A stretch of 6,062 nucleotides of DNA from CAZAFM01 sp964484395 (GCA_964484395.1 CAZAFM010000108.1:1-6062); one strand, 5' to 3'. Shown: positions 1-5,608, numbered from the stretch's first letter. Program-made: numbers and translations. Notes: generated by a model from the letters alone, not told the origin.

Positions 1-307
1 ACAGCAGTATTTAGAGACATATCTAGCTGAGATTATCAGAAACTACTCTGGACTTCTAGATATGGAAGTGAACTTCACAGCACTTCTTGGTGCGACAAAC
101 AAAAGCATAGGCTATATACTAAAGCTAGAAAAAGGCTCGATTGTAGACCTTGAAAAGCCAGCTGGTGAAAGTGTAGAGACTTTTGTAAATGATAGGATTA
201 TCGGCAAGGGTGAAGTGATGGTATATGAAAAAAACCTTGCAATTAGGATAAATGAGGTGCTTGACTCAAATGGTGTCGTCTACTACTTGACTAAAGAGAA
301 GATATGA
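1..307 (+). CDS. fliN: Flagellar motor switch protein FliN, 5'-truncated by the window start
   Basis: This is the C-terminal 101 residues of a FliN/FliY-type protein. The frame is open from base 2, and the first visible residues (QQYLETYLAEIIRNYSGLLD) read as real coding sequence, so the ATG at 62 is internal and the true start lies upstream of the window. FliN forms the bottom of the flagellar C-ring at the cytoplasmic face, binding FliM and helping dock the export ATPase complex. The visible part is a SpoA (surface presentation of antigens) domain: a short helical lead, a beta-rich core with 'GSIVDLEKPAGESVETFVND', then 'GKGEVMVYEKNLAIRINEVL', ending in TKEKI. It runs directly into the FliO-like gene with an ATGA overlap, which indicates one operon with translational coupling. 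FliM-type proteins share the SpoA fold, but a stop right after this single domain and a FliO neighbour favour FliN. Confidence 0.9.
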   Translation, partial: QQYLETYLAEIIRNYSGLLDMEVNFTALLGATNKSIGYILKLEKGSIVDLEKPAGESVETFVNDRIIGKGEVMVYEKNLAIRINEVLDSNGVVYYLTKEKI

Positions 308-1200
308 AACTTCTTTTTGTTTTATGTGTCTCTTTTCTCAGCCTTTTTGCTGCTACAAATATTAGTGATTTTAATATCTTTGATAGGGGTGATAGAGTTG
401 ATATTATGCTCAGCTTTGACTCCCCATATACTGGAAACATCTCAAAACAGAGTGGTAATGAATATATAAATCTACTTTTAGGTGACCTATATATATCTGA
501 AGATATAGAGAGATCGTTTAACAACAACATCATAGAAACTCTAAAAATCTACCAAGATGGAGCAAATGTAAACATACTTGTAGGTACCAAAAACAACTCT
601 TTTGTCGTAGCATCAAAAAGTGCGGAGGGGTATGGACTAAGGCTACGCTTCGCACTACCAAAGAGTGAAGCTAATAGTGATGTAAAATCTTCTGATTTAC
701 AGAGTGAAGCCACAACAGCCCAGACACCTATAGACTCAGTAGTTCAAACTCAGGATATAGACTATGTACGATACTCTTTAGTGCTTGGCTTCTTAGCGAT
801 TCTACTCTTAATTATGCTTTTTGTAAGAAAGAGAATGGGTCTAAGCAGTAGTGGTACACTAACACAAAGTAAGAATAGTTGGCTATTTGGAGCAAAGGGA
901 TTTAACAAAGATGAGATAAAAATACTATCTCAAAAACAGATAGATATGAAAAACAAAATAGTAGTCTTTGAAGCATATACTACTAGATATATTGTCTCTC
1001 TTAGCCCAAATGGAACCACTCTTATAGACAAGATAGAAAAAGACACAACAATAAAACCAAGAAATAAATTTGACGCAGCACTCCATGATAGCACTGAGAA
1101 GCTAGACTCATACCTAGGGGTTGAAGATAAAGGCTTTGAAAAACTAAAAAGACAAGCTTCAGCTAGCAGTAACTCATCTCTTTTTGAATCCCAAGGATAG
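304..1200 (+). CDS. fliO: FliO-like flagellar type III export protein, long form with periplasmic domain
   Basis: This 298-residue protein has a Sec-type signal peptide (MKLLFVLCVSFLSLFA, likely cut near residue 16-17). A beta-rich domain at about residues 20-118 is predicted to be periplasmic, followed by a Ser/Thr/Gln linker (120-153). One membrane segment (about 156-174, SLVLGFLAILLLIMLFV) is followed by RKR, a positive-inside signal. The cytoplasmic part at about 204-245 ('EIKILSQKQIDMKNKIVVFE', then 'YIVSLSPNGTTLIDKI') matches the FliO pattern of a short beta domain after the membrane helix. FliO assists assembly of the FliP/FliQ/FliR export gate. Enteric FliO is much shorter; as I recall, Helicobacter FliO is similarly long with a signal sequence and sits next to fliN and a tonB-like gene, as here. 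The start ATG overlaps the fliN stop, with only a weak purine-rich ribosome site (AAAGAGAAG) ahead, so coupled translation is likely. The FliO name rests on topology plus context. Confidence 0.78.
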   Translation: MKLLFVLCVSFLSLFAATNISDFNIFDRGDRVDIMLSFDSPYTGNISKQSGNEYINLLLGDLYISEDIERSFNNNIIETLKIYQDGANVNILVGTKNNSFVVASKSAEGYGLRLRFALPKSEANSDVKSSDLQSEATTAQTPIDSVVQTQDIDYVRYSLVLGFLAILLLIMLFVRKRMGLSSSGTLTQSKNSWLFGAKGFNKDEIKILSQKQIDMKNKIVVFEAYTTRYIVSLSPNGTTLIDKIEKDTTIKPRNKFDAALHDSTEKLDSYLGVEDKGFEKLKRQASASSNSSLFESQG

Positions 1201-1216
1201 TCCTTCTTGAACTCTG

Positions 1217-2037
1217 ATGAGTAAAAATCTAAATCTAGCACTACTAGTTTCACTTCTTCTGCATATCCTACTGATACTTGTTTTGATGCTTTTTGAAAAA
1301 AAGCAAAAAGAGAGTGAAGAAAAATATACACCAATAGGAAATATACCCCTAAAAATGCAAGAGGAAGCAAAACTCCCAACCTCACCTCCGCCAAAGCCAA
1401 AAACACCCCCAACTCCTAAAAGCAAGCCTCAAGAGATACCTGCTACCCCACCACAGCCACAACCACCAGCGAAAAAGGAGCCTCTAAAAGAAGAAGTAAA
1501 AGAAGAAACACCAAAAGAAGAGGTACCAAAAAGAGTAAAAGAGGAAGTAAAAAAACCAGCACCAAAAAAGAGAAACCAAAACCAAAAGATAGTAACCAAA
1601 CAGAACAAAGCCCTAGAAAATCAAATCTAGAGTCATTTCTTTCTTCACCTTCAAGCCCTCAAGAGCCATCTATTGATGATATTGCAAACTCATTTACTGA
1701 TAACAAAATAGAGAAACTATATGGAAAAGAGTTTGGAAGCTTCACAAAAGAGCAAAAAGAGTTCATAAGAGATAATCTAAGCAAGATAGGGCAGCTAACA
1801 CACAAACATCTAAAATACCCAAACCTAGCCGGTGAACTTCAACAAGATGGGCAAAACATAGTTGAGTTTTATCTACATCCAAATGGAAACATCACAGAGC
1901 TTAGACTTATAGGTAAAACCGGCTATGCCATGCTAGATAGAAACTCAATCAAAACCATAGAGATAGCCTACAAAGACTATCCAAGACCAAAATCAAAAAC
2001 TAAAATACGAATATATGTAAATTATATATTATATTAG
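1217..2037 (+). CDS. tonB: TonB energy transducer, reading frame split by an apparent -1 frameshift near 1549-1570
   Basis: The first frame (1217-1630, 137 codons) begins with a TonB-type membrane anchor. It carries the SxxxH signature (S12, H16 in VSLLLHILLILVLML) that couples TonB to the ExbB/ExbD proton channel. A long Pro/Lys/Glu spacer that crosses the periplasm follows. The TonB C-terminal domain, which contacts TonB-box receptors, is not in this frame. It lies in the frame one base back, open from 1420 to the TAG at 2035-2037, with 'LKYPNLAGELQQDGQ', 'VEFYLHPNGNITELRLIG' and 'YPRPKSKTKIRIYVNYILY'. Joining the frames at A AAA AAG (1564-1570) gives a 273-residue protein of ordinary TonB layout. 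A one-base deletion in the A run would give the same protein, so this is sequencing error, a real mutation, phase variation or programmed slippage. Neither half shows decay. The start has no good ribosome site; tga at 1208-1210 precludes an earlier start. Probably co-transcribed with fliN-fliO. Confidence 0.82.
1564..1570 (+). other. In-frame A AAA AAG slippery heptamer at the tonB frame junction
   Basis: The zero-frame codons are CCA (1562-1564), AAA (1565-1567) and AAG (1568-1570), so the heptamer is phased as X XXY YYZ. It has the same sequence as the slippery site of Escherichia coli dnaX. A -1 slip makes GAG (1570-1572) the next codon, exactly the frame that encodes the TonB C-terminal domain. 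A second in-frame heptamer, A AAA AAA, lies at 1549-1555. A purine-rich AGAGGAAG (1540-1547) upstream could act as an internal Shine-Dalgarno-like stimulator but is about 16 bases away, farther than in dnaX. I found no strong downstream hairpin; the best is CTAGA (1612-1616) with TCTAG (1626-1630), weak and about 40 bases off. Confidence 0.45.
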
Positions 2038-2636
2038 GCAACTGAGTCCATCTTAGGGATTTGATTGTCTGAGTTATTGGCTTTTTCTACTTCTTCACCT
2101 TGTCCATAAGCCTTTATGAGTTCTGAACTCTGCTCAGCACTCTCTTGAGCTTTTTCAGCTCTTGCTCTTACTTCCATCATAACTGCAGTAGCTGCAACCC
2201 TATAGTCTGTAGGACTAGGGTCAGCTGGAGCCATAGCCGCAGCTTGAATCTGCTGAGCTTTTGATATGGTCTCATCAGGCGTATTACCTTCACTAGTGTC
2301 AATAGGAACTTCACCACCTATAGCATACTGCTTGCCATCAGGTCCTACTTGATACTCAAAAGATGCACCTCCAGTAACAACACCACCACCTGCAGCTATA
2401 TGCGCTGCTTCATGTGCTCTTACTTCTGCATCTCTTGCTTCTAGTTTTGAAACTTGTTGCTCTTCTTCTTTTGTTAGTTCTTCTGTAGACTGCTGTGGGT
2501 TTTTATCATCTTTTTCTTCTTGGATTTGTTGTGGTTTCTCTAAGCTTTTTTCAGAAAAGCCCTCACCCTTGCTTACCTTTGGTTTTAGGTATTCATACGA
2601 TGAGAAGCCATTTCCTACTAAGCTTAAACCCACCAT
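2034..2636 (-). CDS. Putative metalloprotease, CJM1_0395 / SprA-related family
   Basis: The product is 200 residues long. The N-terminal third is polar and rich in Gln, Glu and Lys (about 30-70, probably coiled or disordered). The core carries a zinc-protease HExxH motif at residues 75-79 in 'RAHEAAHIAAGGGVVTGGA', then 'YQVGPDGKQYAIGGEVPID' (95-113) and an Ala-rich helical region (about 125-160). This arrangement matches the SprA-related family annotated in Campylobacterota as 'putative metalloprotease CJM1_0395 family'. The motif is seen; activity and substrate are not known to me. No signal peptide or membrane segment is evident. It follows the Gln-rich gene after a 7-base gap and has no clear ribosome site of its own, so it is probably translated by coupling from that gene. 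Its stop (TAA, 2036-2034) overlaps the tonB stop on the other strand. Confidence 0.82.
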   Translation of the reverse strand: MVGLSLVGNGFSSYEYLKPKVSKGEGFSEKSLEKPQQIQEEKDDKNPQQSTEELTKEEEQQVSKLEARDAEVRAHEAAHIAAGGGVVTGGASFEYQVGPDGKQYAIGGEVPIDTSEGNTPDETISKAQQIQAAAMAPADPSPTDYRVAATAVMMEVRARAEKAQESAEQSSELIKAYGQGEEVEKANNSDNQIPKMDSVA

Positions 2637-2643
2637 AACATTA

Positions 2644-2871
2644 CTAAGCGGTAAAGTTTATATTACCGCCCACTCCTGTTGCTTGAGCAGCTTCTTGCTG
2701 AGCTTGCTGTTGCATCTGAGTGTCAGGCTGTCTTGTATCTTCTAAAGCCTGTGGCACTTGTTGTGCTTGCTGTTCTCTACCTTGGGTTTGCCCTGCCTGC
2801 CCTTGCGCTTGCGCTTGCTGAGCTTGCTGTGGTTGAAATGGTGTAACTCCCATTGCTGAATCAATAGTCAT
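2644..2871 (-). CDS. Gln/Ala-rich small protein upstream of the putative metalloprotease
   Basis: I do not recognise this 75-residue protein. About 23 of 75 residues are Gln and 12 are Ala, concentrated between residues 13 and 64 in QQAQQAQAQ-type low-complexity sequence. The ends are ordinary (MTIDSAMGVTPF and GVGGNINFTA). There is no signal peptide, membrane helix or cysteine. The start is well supported: AAGGAG at 2883-2878 lies six bases ahead of the ATG. The gene lies seven bases upstream of the HExxH protein on the same strand and is presumably co-transcribed with it. A partner, adaptor or substrate role for that protein is only inference. A 17-base DNA repeat inside it (2694-2710 and 2814-2830) suggests growth by internal duplication. 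Confidence 0.68.
   Translation of the reverse strand: MTIDSAMGVTPFQPQQAQQAQAQGQAGQTQGREQQAQQVPQALEDTRQPDTQMQQQAQQEAAQATGVGGNINFTA
2694..2830. repeat. Pair of 17-base direct repeats inside the Gln-rich gene
   Basis: The sequence CTTGCTGAGCTTGCTGT occurs at 2694-2710 and again at 2814-2830. The copies are exactly 120 bases (40 codons) apart, so they are in the same reading phase and both encode QQAQQ-type residues. Each copy itself contains two CTTGCTG units. This may be a relic of in-frame duplication or simply reuse of the same Gln/Ala codons. Confidence 0.6.
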
Positions 2872-2877
2872 ATCATA

Positions 2878-2914
2878 CTCCTTATTTTTATCGTAACTTA
2901 GTGTTAATTCTATA
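2878..2914 (-). promoter_or_regulatory. Probable promoter -10 and ribosome site of the Gln-rich/metalloprotease unit
   Basis: On the minus strand TATAGAAT (2914-2907) is a plausible sigma-70 -10 box, placing transcription start near 2900 and giving a leader of about 30 bases. AAGGAG (2883-2878) is a strong ribosome site six bases before the ATG at 2871. No -35 box is visible, which is usual in Campylobacterota. The ribosome site is secure; the -10 assignment is tentative. Confidence 0.4.
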
Positions 2915-2932
2915 GGCTAAAGCTTTAACTAC

Positions 2933-2949
2933 CAATAAAAATCTTATTG
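2933..2949. repeat. Small AT-rich inverted repeat in the divergent intergenic region
   Basis: CAATAA (2933-2938) and TTATTG (2944-2949) form a perfect 6-base inverted repeat around AAATC. It lies between the divergent Gln-rich gene and glgA, upstream of both proposed -10 boxes. It could be an operator half-site pair or chance in AT-rich DNA. I see no gene or other structure in the rest of 2915-3050. Confidence 0.25.
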
Positions 2950-3030
2950 TAATTTTACACTCTAGACTACTACGCCTTATACTCCCATCGGCATAATATC
3001 AAAAAACATTAAACTTTTCCACATTTTGAA

Positions 3031-3082
3031 GTAATGTTTTTGTAAATTTGTTTAGATATAGTGTTGCAAAACATTTTAAGGA
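3031..3082 (+). promoter_or_regulatory. Probable glgA promoter and ribosome site
   Basis: TATAGT (3057-3062) within TTTAGATATAGTG is a plausible -10 box. It is preceded by T-tracts at 3036-3041 and 3047-3053 instead of a -35 box, as is common in Campylobacterota. It predicts a transcript beginning near 3070. AAGGA (3078-3082) is a ribosome site five bases before the ATG at 3088. Together they argue against a start at the GTG at 3061, which would fall inside the promoter. The -10 call is by eye; the ribosome site is firmer. Confidence 0.4.
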
Positions 3083-3087
3083 TTGAT

Positions 3088-4551
3088 ATGGAGAAACTAA
3101 AAATACTTTTTAGCGCATCAGAGTGTGTGCCATACGCCAAAACAGGTGGTCTTGCTGATGTTGTTGGTACACTTCCAAAGTACCTCAAGAAGCTAGGTCA
3201 TGATGTAAGAGTAGTTATGCCAAGGTACTATAATGTAGATAGATCTAAGCTAAAAAAGCTAGATGAGCCTCTAGGTGTGCCAATGGGTATAATAGGTGAG
3301 CTTTGGTGTGGTGTGTTTGAGGGGTTTTTACCAGATAGTGATGTACCTGTTTACTTTATTGATTATGAGAGATACTACGGTAGAGAATCATTATATAATG
3401 ATGAGAATGGAGAGGGGTTTTTGGATAATGACAATAGGTTTATATTTTTATCCAAAGCCTCTTTGCAGTTGTGCAAGATGATAGGATTTACTCCAGATGT
3501 AGTGAATACCCATGATTGGCATACTGCTAGTGCAAACATCTTTTTGAACACAATCTATAGATATGATGAACATCTAAAAGATAGTGCCTCAGTACTAACT
3601 ATTCACAATATGCAACATCAAGGAAACTTCTATCCGGGGGTGATGGATGTCCTTGGTATAGGCTGGGAGTACTACCATAGAGGGATAGAAAAAGATAAGC
3701 AGGCAAACCTTCTAAAAGGTGGAATATATCACTCAACGCTCTTTAACACAGTAAGTCAAGGATATGCTAATGAGATGAGGACTAAGGAGTATGGATGCGG
3801 TCTTGAAGGAGTTATTATTGATAGATGGGACTCTTTTAGAGGAATACTAAATGGAATGGACTATGATGAGTGGAATCCAAAAACAGACAAATACCTAAAA
3901 GCAAACTATGATGAAAATGACCTCAAAGGTAAACAAGTCTGCAAAGAGGATATTCAAGAGTATTTTGGACTTGAAAAAAGAGATGTGCCAATTATAGGGG
4001 TAGTGACAAGATTAGTAAACCAAAAGGGTGTAGATGTTCTAGCAGAGGCTATACATAGGATAATGAGTCTTGATGTGCAGTTTGTACTTCTTGGAAGTGG
4101 TGAGCCATGGAGTCATTTCTACTTTGGTGGGTTAAACGAAACATACAGAGGTAGATATGGCTGTAAAATAGGATATGACAATGAGCTTGCTCACAAGATA
4201 GAGGCTGGAAGTGACTTTTTCTTGATGCCTTCTCGCTTTGAGCCTTGCGGACTTAACCAAATGTACTCTCTAAGATATGGCACACTACCTATAGTTAGAG
4301 CCACAGGTGGACTAGATGACACAGTAGAAAACTACGATGAAGATGGTGGAGGGGATGGATTTAAGTTTCATTTACTTGATGCTAGCTCCCTTTTTAACAC
4401 TGTTGGCTGGGCAACATGGGCGTACTACAATAAACAAGATGATATAAAGAAAATGAAAAAAAGAGCTATGGAGAAGAGGTTTAGCTGGGAAAACTCAGCT
4501 AAAGAGTATGAGAAAATGTACCTTGATGCTATAGATAAAAAGAGGGGTTAG
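3088..4551 (+). CDS. glgA: Glycogen (starch) synthase GlgA, GT5 family
   Basis: GlgA transfers glucose from ADP-glucose to the growing alpha-1,4-glucan chain in the cytoplasm. The 487-residue product has the length and landmarks of bacterial GT5 synthases: 'SECVPYAKTGGLADVVGTLP' (10-29, with the ADP-glucose-binding KTGGL, K18), 'NTHDWHTA' (140-147), 'TIHNMQHQG' (171-179), 'VVTRLVNQKG' (305-314, with the R308/K313 phosphate-binding pair), 'LLGSGEP' and 'SRFEPCGLNQMYSLRYGTLP' (382-401, with catalytic-region E385), then 'RATGGLDDTVENY' and a C-terminal 'RFSWENSAKEYEKMY'. All expected key residues are present. The frame is open back to a GTG at 3061, but the ATG at 3088 is preferred because it has AAGGA at the right spacing and fits the family N-terminus. 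No glgB, glgC or other glycogen gene is adjacent, so it appears to be its own unit. Confidence 0.97.
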   Translation: MEKLKILFSASECVPYAKTGGLADVVGTLPKYLKKLGHDVRVVMPRYYNVDRSKLKKLDEPLGVPMGIIGELWCGVFEGFLPDSDVPVYFIDYERYYGRESLYNDENGEGFLDNDNRFIFLSKASLQLCKMIGFTPDVVNTHDWHTASANIFLNTIYRYDEHLKDSASVLTIHNMQHQGNFYPGVMDVLGIGWEYYHRGIEKDKQANLLKGGIYHSTLFNTVSQGYANEMRTKEYGCGLEGVIIDRWDSFRGILNGMDYDEWNPKTDKYLKANYDENDLKGKQVCKEDIQEYFGLEKRDVPIIGVVTRLVNQKGVDVLAEAIHRIMSLDVQFVLLGSGEPWSHFYFGGLNETYRGRYGCKIGYDNELAHKIEAGSDFFLMPSRFEPCGLNQMYSLRYGTLPIVRATGGLDDTVENYDEDGGGDGFKFHLLDASSLFNTVGWATWAYYNKQDDIKKMKKRAMEKRFSWENSAKEYEKMYLDAIDKKRG

Positions 4552-4572
4552 CTCAAACTGCCTCTTTTATAA
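4538..4572 (+). terminator. Probable intrinsic terminator at the 3' end of glgA
   Basis: AAAAGAGG (4538-4545) pairs with CCTCTTTT (4561-4568) as an 8-base stem. GTT (4547-4549) and AAC (4556-4558) can add three pairs inside the loop. The 3' arm ends in TTTTATAAT. The 5' arm lies within the last codons of glgA. The reverse complement also ends in CCTCTTTTTAT, so it could work in both directions. Stem G+C content is modest. Confidence 0.45.
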
Positions 4573-4601
4573 TCAAAAAGTGGAACAAAAATTTCTTAAC
4601 T

Positions 4602-4634
4602 TATTATAGAATTACTACAGATGAAGTTAAGGAG
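4602..4634 (+). promoter_or_regulatory. Probable promoter -10 and ribosome site for the 51-codon gene
   Basis: TATTATAGAAT (4602-4612) contains overlapping -10-like hexamers (TATTAT, TATAGA, TAGAAT) just downstream of the glgA terminator. AAGGAG (4629-4634) is a near-consensus ribosome site six bases before the ATG at 4641. The two together support independent expression of the small gene. Confidence 0.42.
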
Positions 4635-4640
4635 AACGAT

Positions 4641-4796
4641 ATGAGTAAGTACAGAGTTAGCTTTACGCTAGATAACAACAGAAAGAGAGTTTGCATCGTT
4701 GAGGCATATAGTAGATTTAGAGCTATGGCTTCTGCTATTTTGCAAACATCTATCAGAAAGTACAAAGATGTAGAGATAAAAGCTATAAAAGCTTAA
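4641..4796 (+). CDS. Small basic hypothetical protein, 51 residues
   Basis: This short reading frame was found by eye between glgA and the oxygenase. It begins with ATG after AAGGAG at six bases and ends at TAA (4794-4796). The translation starts MSKYRVSFTLDNNRKRVCIV and ends EIKAIKA. The pattern suggests strand (3-10), strand (15-23), helix (24-41), strand (43-49), a compact beta-beta-alpha-beta unit. By count it has 12 Lys/Arg and 4 Asp/Glu, net about +8, one Cys (C18), and no signal peptide or membrane segment. A nucleic-acid-binding role would fit the charge but is only inference; I do not recognise the family. Its stop shares bases TTAA with the convergent oxygenase stop. The ribosome site, -10-like box upstream and protein-like alternation of residues make a real gene likely. 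Confidence 0.72.
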   Translation: MSKYRVSFTLDNNRKRVCIVEAYSRFRAMASAILQTSIRKYKDVEIKAIKA

Positions 4797-5503
4797 AAGA
4801 CCATTGCATTCCACCATTTTACAAGTGAGATTCTAAATCCACTTGTAACCTCTTTTACACTGTGACTAAAGTATGGATTTGATGGAAAAGCCAAAAAGAG
4901 TCCTTCTTTAGGTGATATTTTTACTTTCTTGCCTTCACTATCATATATGAACTCAAACTCAAGCTCACCTCCACTAAAGTCCATTTCTTGGGTGCTCAAA
5001 AAAAGTATAGTTGTTATCTTTCTATCTTGTGTTACAGGCTTAAACAAAATAGGAATTCCATCTTTATCTACTACTTCACTACAATTATCTGAGTGTCTTT
5101 TGTAAAAACAACCCTTGCTGTAGCCTAGAACTTGCACCTTTGATCTATCTAAAAGTGTTAGATTAAAAAACTCACCAACCTCATACATAAAACTCTTAAA
5201 TATATCCTCAAGGAGTTTGCTAACCTCATCACTATATGTCATTCTATATGTATTTCTGATATTGGTGTTACGCTCTGCTGATGTGATGAGTTTTGAGGAT
5301 GCGATGATTCCTAGTTTTTCTGCTTTGTGAAGCTCGTTTTTTATCAGTGTGAGCCTCTCTTTGTCTATGGCGTTATTTTTTATATAAAAAGGAGCCTTAG
5401 CATAGCAGTTAGGAAGTAGCTTTAGGTTTTCTGGAACTATAGTATCTAACCACTCTTTTGGCATTGTGTGATTTAAAGATATGGGGATTAAATCTCTTTT
5501 CAA
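4793..5503 (-). CDS. 2-oxoglutarate/Fe(II)-dependent oxygenase, prolyl 4-hydroxylase-like
   Basis: The 236-residue product has the full metal and cosubstrate set of the 2OG-Fe(II) oxygenase superfamily: HxD at H137/D139 in 'YKRHSDNC', a distal H214 in 'FPSNPYFSHSVKEV', and R224 ten residues later in 'GFRISLVKWW' for the 2OG carboxylate. 'RKITTILFLS' (161-170) and 'DFSGGELEF' (175-183) are typical core strands of the P4H/PiuC-like (2OG-FeII_Oxy_3) group. These enzymes hydroxylate proteins or small molecules; the substrate here cannot be told. The N-terminal 90 residues are less distinctive. The start is TTG at 5503-5501, supported by AAGGA five bases ahead; the next in-frame ATG (residue 14) has no ribosome site. 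It ends at the TTAA shared with the 51-codon gene and is divergent from the OmpA-like gene. Confidence 0.88.
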   Translation of the reverse strand: MKRDLIPISLNHTMPKEWLDTIVPENLKLLPNCYAKAPFYIKNNAIDKERLTLIKNELHKAEKLGIIASSKLITSAERNTNIRNTYRMTYSDEVSKLLEDIFKSFMYEVGEFFNLTLLDRSKVQVLGYSKGCFYKRHSDNCSEVVDKDGIPILFKPVTQDRKITTILFLSTQEMDFSGGELEFEFIYDSEGKKVKISPKEGLFLAFPSNPYFSHSVKEVTSGFRISLVKWWNAMVF

Positions 5504-5507
5504 CTTC

Positions 5508-5534
5508 TTCCTTGATTTACAATGTACTATTTTA
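5508..5534 (-). promoter_or_regulatory. Probable promoter and ribosome site of the oxygenase gene, deciding a TTG start
   Basis: On the minus strand TAAAAT (5534-5529), preceded by T, is a good -10 box. It is backed by A-tracts (T-tracts on the plus strand) immediately upstream. The leader would be about 20 bases. AAGGA (5513-5509) lies five bases before the TTG at 5503, and this spacing is the main reason for choosing that start. Confidence 0.45.
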
Positions 5535-5538
5535 ACAC

Positions 5539-5583
5539 TTTTTTCCTATTTTTTTGTTTTTTTTGGCTTTAAGGCTTTTTTTT
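5539..5583. promoter_or_regulatory. Phased T-tracts between two divergent promoters (possible curved DNA)
   Basis: T runs lie at 5539-5544 (6), 5549-5555 (7), 5557-5564 (8), 5568-5570 (3) and 5576-5583 (8). Their centres are about 8.5-10.5 bases apart, close to one helical turn. Tracts in this phase bend DNA and can replace -35 boxes in Campylobacterota. They sit upstream of both the oxygenase and the OmpA-like -10 boxes. The tracts are seen; the bending and the regulatory role are inferred. Confidence 0.45.
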
Positions 5584-5608
5584 AAATCAAAATTAAATAT
5601 TAAAACAC

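Noticed and set aside
930..1412. 160-codon open frame on the minus strand opposite fliO and tonB
   Set aside because: It lies antisense to two recognised genes, has a shadow-like composition rich in Leu, Phe and Ser, and no ribosome site was seen. The same applies to minus frames at 291-533, 1174-1425 and 5789-5995 and the plus frame at 3296-3481.
2888..2893. CGATAA on the minus strand resembling a sigma-28 (FliA) -10 element ahead of the Gln-rich gene
   Set aside because: Transcription would start inside the ribosome site at 2883-2878, and no TAAA -35 element is at the right distance.
4581..4597. Sigma-54-like sequence TGGAAC-N5-TTTCTT upstream of the 51-codon gene
   Set aside because: The GG element is present with correct spacing, but the essential GC of the -12 element is TC. 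A sigma-70-like -10 box nearby is a better explanation.
5565..5575. GGCTTTAAGGC as a possible hairpin or terminator
   Set aside because: It is a direct repeat of GGCTTT rather than a foldable inverted repeat; the pairing leaves no loop and includes a G-T wobble.
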